Below, one piece after another: positions 7,764 through 11,199 of a DNA stretch of 11,199 nt. The position numbers and the translations under genes are program-made. The stretch is from contig CAKSVK010000118.1 of assembly GCA_934502905.1 (NCBI GenBank), forward strand, positions 1-11,199. The letters run 5' to 3'. Numbering within the stretch: the stretch's first letter is position 1; every line of letters begins with the position of its first letter. This DNA comes from an uncultured Chitinophagaceae bacterium (GTDB taxonomy: Bacteria; Bacteroidota; Bacteroidia; Chitinophagales; Chitinophagaceae). Under the pieces are notes generated by a model, which saw nothing but the letters and a program-made list of their open reading frames with translations, was not told where the DNA came from and ran no database searches.

Positions 7764-8471
7764 ATGACCTGGAAACAACTCTTCACTTCCTCCGTAGGGA
7801 AAAAATTTGTAATGGCGCTCACCGGTGTTTCGTTGATTATCTTTTTGGTAATCCATGTCGGTCTCAACGCCTGTATTTGGGCCAACGATAATGGTGCTAT
7901 GTTTAACAGGGCTGCCCGGTTTATGGGCTCCACGGTCGTGATCCGCATTGCGGAAGTAGGACTGTTTATAGGAATTATCCTTCACATTGTGCAGGGCATC
8001 ATGCTGGAGCTGGATAACAGGAGCAAACGGCAAATCAAATATGCGGTGCCTATGGGTAACAGGGGCAGTAAATGGTATAGCCGGAGCATGGGTTTGCTGG
8101 GTACCCTCATCTTACTTTTTCTTATTATGCATGTCTACCATTTCTGGACGCCCAGCCGGCTGGGTGGTATAGGTGGCATTCATGAGTTGCAGCATGTAGA
8201 ATATGCGGGCGATACTACCGTATACCACGATCTCTACCGCGAAATGGTAATTGTATTTCAATCGGGTATTATTGTTATTTTATATGTGTTGGGCTGCATT
8301 TCCCTGGCTTACCACCTGCTGCATGGGTTCAGCAGCGCTTTCAGAACCCTCGGATTACATAATAAGCGTTATGTAAAGCTGGTGCAATCTGCAGGAGTTG
8401 TGTTCTCCATTGTTGTACCGTTAACGTTTGCAATGATGCCGGTCTCAATATACCTGGGATGGGTTAAATAG
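7764..8471 (+). CDS. sdhC: succinate dehydrogenase cytochrome b subunit (type B, di-heme)
   Basis: Membrane anchor of succinate:quinone oxidoreductase: carries two hemes b and the quinone site, passing electrons from SdhB to (mena)quinone. The 235 residues contain five hydrophobic helices, roughly 16-37, 58-82, 109-128, 162-186 and 206-231, the layout of the single-anchor-subunit (Wolinella FrdC-like) family. Candidate heme ligands are H31 (LVIHVGLN), H74 (ILHIVQG), H123 (LIMHVYHFW) and H184 (LAYHLLHG), one in each of the first four helices. The TPSRLGG to YHDLYRE loop between helices 3 and 4 (~129-160) is longer than in Wolinella. The FQSG and HGFSSAFRTLGLH motifs are typical of the Bacteroidota members. 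The ATG start directly gives the usual amphipathic N-terminus. First gene of the operon; no separate sdhD is present or expected for this type. The 50 bases to sdhA (8472-8521) are AT-rich with no other signal. Confidence 0.95.
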   Translation: MTWKQLFTSSVGKKFVMALTGVSLIIFLVIHVGLNACIWANDNGAMFNRAARFMGSTVVIRIAEVGLFIGIILHIVQGIMLELDNRSKRQIKYAVPMGNRGSKWYSRSMGLLGTLILLFLIMHVYHFWTPSRLGGIGGIHELQHVEYAGDTTVYHDLYREMVIVFQSGIIVILYVLGCISLAYHLLHGFSSAFRTLGLHNKRYVKLVQSAGVVFSIVVPLTFAMMPVSIYLGWVK

Positions 8472-8521
8472 CTTTTAGATAAAGACAACAAAATATTATA
8501 AAACCACGCATATAATACATT

Positions 8522-10498
8522 ATGTTGGATTCAAAAATACCTGCAGGACCACTGGAAACCAAATGGGAAGATTATAAAGGACATGTGAAACTCGTGAATC
8601 CTGCCAACAAAAGGAAACTGGAGGTGATCGTTGTAGGGACCGGTCTGGCGGGCGCTTCAGCCGCGGCTTCTCTCGGTGAGCTGGGGTATCGTGTGAAGGC
8701 TTATTGTTTCCAGGATTCACCCCGCCGGGCGCACTCCATTGCCGCCCAGGGAGGAATTAACGCTGCTAAAAATTATCAAAATGACGGAGATTCTGTTTTC
8801 CGTCTTTTTTATGATACCATCAAGGGAGGAGATTACCGTGCCCGGGAAGCCAATGTGCATCGCCTGGCGGAGGTAAGTGTGAACATCATAGACCAGTGCG
8901 TGGCGCAGGGAGTTCCCTTTGCCCGCGAATATGGCGGATTGCTGAACAACCGCTCTTTCGGAGGCACACAGGTAAAAAGAACATTTTATGCCGCCGGGCA
9001 AACCGGGCAGCAATTGCTGATAGGCGCTTACCAGGCGCTGGAAAGACAGGTAGCGCTGGGAAATGTACAAATGTATAGCCGGCACGAAATGCTGGATGTC
9101 GTGACCATTGACGGCAAAGCCCGCGGTATCATCTGCCGCAACCTGGTGACCGGTGAGCTGGAAAGACATTTCGGACATGCCGTGCTGCTGTGCTCCGGTG
9201 GATATGGGAACGTTTTTTACCTTTCTACCAACGCAATGGGAAGCAACGTTACGGCTGCCTGGAAAGCGCACAAAAAAGGCGCCTATTTCGGTAACCCCTG
9301 TTTTACACAGATCCACCCGACCTGTATCCCCGTGACGGGCGATCACCAGTCAAAGCTGACACTAATGTCGGAGTCGCTCCGTAATGACGGTCGTATCTGG
9401 GTTCCCAAGAAAAAAGACGATAACCGGAAAGCAAATGATATTCCTGAAGAGGAGCGGGATTATTACCTGGAGCGCAGGTATCCTGCCTTCGGTAACCTGG
9501 TACCCCGCGATGTGGCATCCCGTGCGGCAAAGGAAAGATGTGACGCGGGCTACGGTGTGGGTACCACCAAACAGGCAGTGTACCTCGATTTCAAATATAA
9601 CCTGATCAACAAATACGGAAGGGCAGAAGCAAACAAGCAGGGCATTGAAAACCCGGATATGGATACATTGATCCGCCTGGGTAAGGAAGTGGTGAAAGAA
9701 GAATATGGTAATCTGTTCGATATGTACGAAAAGATCACGGGTGAAAATCCCTATGAGGTGCCGATGCGTATATACCCGGCAGTGCACTACACCATGGGCG
9801 GCTTATGGGTGGATTACGAGCTGATGACATCCGTAAAAGGGTTGTACGCGCTGGGAGAATGTAATTTCAGCGACCATGGTGCTAACCGCCTCGGCGCATC
9901 TGCATTGATGCAGGGGTTGGCAGACGGGTATTTCGTTATTCCCTATACATTGGGTAATTACCTGGCAGATGAGATCGCCACTAAACCTATCCCAACCACC
10001 CATGAGGCATTTGAGACTGCGGAAAAAGGAGTGAAGGAACGCATAGAGACCCTGATGAATATCAAAGGAAAGCAATCTGTAGAGAGTTTCCACAAGCGCC
10101 TGGGTAAGATCATGTGGAATAAATGCGGCATGGCGCGCAACGAGCAGGGATTGAAAGAAGCGATTGAAGAGATAAAAGCGCTGCGCAGAGAATTCTGGCA
10201 GGATCTGCGGATCCCGGGTGAAATAAATGAAATGAATCCCGAACTGGATAAAGCTAATCGTGTTGCCGACTTCCTGGAACTCGGAGAATTGATGTGCCGC
10301 GATGCCCTGGAAAGAGCCGAAAGTTGTGGTGGTCACTTCCGTGAAGAAAGCCAGACAGAAGACGGGGAAGCTCTTCGTCATGATGACCGGTTCATGTATG
10401 TGTCTGCCTGGGAATATTTTGGCGACAGTGACTGGAAGCTGAACAAGGAAGAGCTGGAATATGAATTGATCAAGCCGACGCAGAGAAACTATAAGTAA
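8522..10498 (+). CDS. sdhA: succinate dehydrogenase flavoprotein subunit
   Basis: Catalytic subunit of complex II: oxidises succinate to fumarate with covalent FAD on the cytoplasmic side. The 658-residue length fits the long Bacteroidota/type B form. Visible signatures are the Rossmann FAD loop VVGTGLAGA (37-45); the flavinylation histidine H71 in [11 protein letters not shown]; the dicarboxylate-site QIHPT (263-267); catalytic Arg R329 in [10 protein letters not shown]; the HYTMGG segment; and the second FAD motif [18 protein letters not shown]. The C-terminal domain ends with the [11 protein letters not shown] and PTQRNYK region. All key residues are present, so it should be active. Start: ATG at 8522, no Shine-Dalgarno signal. 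The TAA stop (10496-10498) coincides with the first bases of the left inverted repeat of the inserted cassette, so the original sequence after sdhA has been replaced or displaced by it. Confidence 0.97.
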   Translation: MLDSKIPAGPLETKWEDYKGHVKLVNPANKRKLEVIVVGTGLAGASAAASLGELGYRVKAYCFQDSPRRAHSIAAQGGINAAKNYQNDGDSVFRLFYDTIKGGDYRAREANVHRLAEVSVNIIDQCVAQGVPFAREYGGLLNNRSFGGTQVKRTFYAAGQTGQQLLIGAYQALERQVALGNVQMYSRHEMLDVVTIDGKARGIICRNLVTGELERHFGHAVLLCSGGYGNVFYLSTNAMGSNVTAAWKAHKKGAYFGNPCFTQIHPTCIPVTGDHQSKLTLMSESLRNDGRIWVPKKKDDNRKANDIPEEERDYYLERRYPAFGNLVPRDVASRAAKERCDAGYGVGTTKQAVYLDFKYNLINKYGRAEANKQGIENPDMDTLIRLGKEVVKEEYGNLFDMYEKITGENPYEVPMRIYPAVHYTMGGLWVDYELMTSVKGLYALGECNFSDHGANRLGASALMQGLADGYFVIPYTLGNYLADEIATKPIPTTHEAFETAEKGVKERIETLMNIKGKQSVESFHKRLGKIMWNKCGMARNEQGLKEAIEEIKALRREFWQDLRIPGEINEMNPELDKANRVADFLELGELMCRDALERAESCGGHFREESQTEDGEALRHDDRFMYVSAWEYFGDSDWKLNKEELEYELIKPTQRNYK

Positions 10499-10542
10499 TG
10501 TGGGAATGAGATAATTTGAAAATGTAGTAATTTGAAAATGAA
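10496..10542 (+). repeat. left terminal inverted repeat
   Basis: Ordered blocks: TAATGTG (10496-10502), a 9-base spacer, TAATTTGAAAAT (10512-10523), an 8-base spacer, TTGAAAATGAA (10532-10542). All three blocks recur in the same order in the reverse complement of 10949-10987, where the first spacer is also 9 bases and the second is absent. The first three bases are the sdhA stop codon. Confidence 0.75.
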
Positions 10543-10572
10543 ATCAAATTGCTAATCTTTAAATTTTCAAAA

Positions 10573-10988
10573 ATGAGGAATGATAAACCCAATGTTATTG
10601 TTGATAAAACCATAACATTTTCCCTGGCGATCATTGACTATGTGAAGTATTGACGAATGAAAAGAAATTTGTAATTGCAAAGCAATTATTACGTTCTTCA
10701 ACTTCAATTGGTGCAAATGTTTTTGAAGCGCAAAATGCGGAGAGTAAAGCCGACTTCATTCATAAAATGAAAATTGCAGCGAAGGAAGCGAGCGAAACAT
10801 TGTACTGGCTGACCTTTTGTGAACGAAGTAAACATTATAAGTTTAATAAAATGTTGATGGAAGATTTGGATGAAATTATTAAGATATTGTCTAAAATAAT
10901 TTCTTCGGCGAAAGGAAGGATTCCGGGATTTATCCGGACACTTCTCCATTCATTTTCAAATTTTCAAATTAACACACTAACACATTAG
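10573..10988 (+). pseudogene. four-helix-bundle (23S rRNA intervening-sequence-type) protein, frameshifted
   Basis: The N-terminal part begins at ATG 10573 (MRNDKPNVIVDKTITF, SLAIIDYVK) and stops at TGA 10651-10653. The remainder continues in another frame from ~10650 (LTNEKKFVIAKQLLRS, then SIGANVFEAQNAESKADF, IHKMKIAAKEASETLYWL and IIKILSKIISSAKG). One missing base near 10648 explains it: restoring a T would read V-K-L-L-T-N-E-K-K, as expected for the family, and give ~120 residues to GRIPGF. The last ~18 residues before TAG 10986-10988 are encoded by the right inverted repeat. The family forms small helical bundles, some encoded within 23S rRNA intervening sequences; its cellular role is not established. 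The break is either a real inactivating mutation or a sequencing error. No slippery sequence suggests programmed frameshifting. Confidence 0.85.
10949..10987 (-). repeat. right terminal inverted repeat
   Basis: Reverse complement reads TAATGTG, 9 bases, TAATTTGAAAAT, TTGAAAATGAA, matching the left repeat block for block. On the plus strand the blocks are TTCATTTTCAA (10949-10959), ATTTTCAAATTA (10960-10971) and CACATTA (10981-10987). It ends 6 bases before the sdhB start codon. Confidence 0.75.
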
Positions 10989-10993
10989 TTGTT

Positions 10994-11199
10994 ATGGAAC
11001 ATTACAATATGAATCTCACACTCAAGGTGTGGAAACAAAAGAATAAAGATACAAGGGGCAGCTTCGAGACCTATCATGTTAAGGATATTTCCTCGGAAAT
11101 GTCTTTCCTGGAGATGTTTGATGTACTGAACGAACAGCTGATCGAAGAAGGGAAGGAGCCTATTGCGTTTGACCATGACTGCCGCGAGGGCATTTGTGG
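10994..11199 (+). CDS. sdhB: succinate dehydrogenase iron-sulfur subunit (3' truncated by window)
   Basis: The frame opens at ATG 10994 and runs off the window end, giving 68 complete codons. The N-terminus ([17 protein letters not shown]) followed by a [27 protein letters not shown] and [11 protein letters not shown] pattern is that of SdhB, whose N-terminal ferredoxin-like domain carries the [2Fe-2S] cluster. C63 and C68 of the CREGIC motif are visible; the remaining [2Fe-2S] cysteines and the [4Fe-4S]/[3Fe-4S] domain lie beyond the window. It transfers electrons from SdhA FAD to the SdhC hemes and quinone. It would normally follow sdhA closely; here it is separated by ~495 bases of inserted cassette. 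There is no Shine-Dalgarno signal, and no TAnnTTTG promoter is seen just upstream, so it probably depends on read-through from the sdhC promoter. Confidence 0.95.
   Translation, partial: MEHYNMNLTLKVWKQKNKDTRGSFETYHVKDISSEMSFLEMFDVLNEQLIEEGKEPIAFDHDCREGIC

Larger units (their letters stand above)
10496..10987. mobile_element. small cassette with terminal inverted repeats carrying a four-helix-bundle gene
   Basis: A ~492-base segment between sdhA and sdhB is bounded by imperfect inverted repeats (10496-10542 and 10949-10987), has lower GC than its neighbours, and holds one gene of the 23S rRNA intervening-sequence/four-helix-bundle family. It encodes no transposase, so any movement must depend on functions elsewhere. 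No clear target-site duplication is visible. Genes of this family are often found in Bacteroidota; treating this one as a mobile unit is inference from the repeats and the interrupted operon. Confidence 0.5.

Noticed and set aside
10922..10938. TCCGG/CCGGA hairpin before the right inverted repeat, as a terminator
   Set aside because: Only a 5-bp stem, no T run after it, and termination here would separate sdhB from its operon.
10650..10988. Independent 112-aa gene starting at a TTG
   Set aside because: It lacks the first helix region of its family, which is encoded just upstream in another frame; better explained as the second part of a frameshifted gene.

Overview
The window looks like a chromosomal segment from a Bacteroidota bacterium, most likely of the Chitinophagaceae type (Chitinophaga/Niastella-like). 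Three things suggest this: promoters of the Bacteroidota form (TAnnTTTG at -7) with little or no Shine-Dalgarno signal; a type B succinate dehydrogenase in the order cytochrome b, flavoprotein, iron-sulfur subunit; and a four-helix-bundle (23S rRNA intervening-sequence-type) gene of the kind scattered through Bacteroidota genomes. The genus is an inference from these traits, not a database result.

Layout. Positions 1-5945 (+) hold the 3' end of a small unrecognised gene and, 9 bases later, a giant gene for a 1886-residue, beta-rich, multidomain protein with no signal peptide. Its first ~650 bases are strikingly AT-rich compared with the rest. Positions 5946-6158 are a convergent intergenic region with a GC-rich hairpin and an 8-base A/T run; the polarity fits termination of leftward transcription, and it may also define a short leftward RNA. 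Positions 6159-6965 (-) encode a glycerophosphodiester phosphodiesterase lipoprotein. A divergent region follows, then a 188-residue conserved-looking acidic protein (7121-7687, +) behind a near-consensus promoter.

Positions 7764-11199 (+) are the succinate dehydrogenase operon: sdhC (five-helix di-heme cytochrome b), sdhA (flavoprotein) and the start of sdhB, cut by the window end just after the second Cys of its [2Fe-2S] motif. Together they would form the membrane-bound succinate:menaquinone oxidoreductase (complex II).

The operon is interrupted between sdhA and sdhB by a ~0.49 kb cassette. It carries a frameshifted four-helix-bundle gene bounded by imperfect terminal inverted repeats. 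The left repeat begins on the sdhA stop codon and the right one ends 6 bases before the sdhB start. This cassette, the giant protein and the candidate small RNA are the parts most worth a second look. No rRNA, tRNA or CRISPR array was seen, and no stretch over 300 bases lacks a gene or pseudogene.
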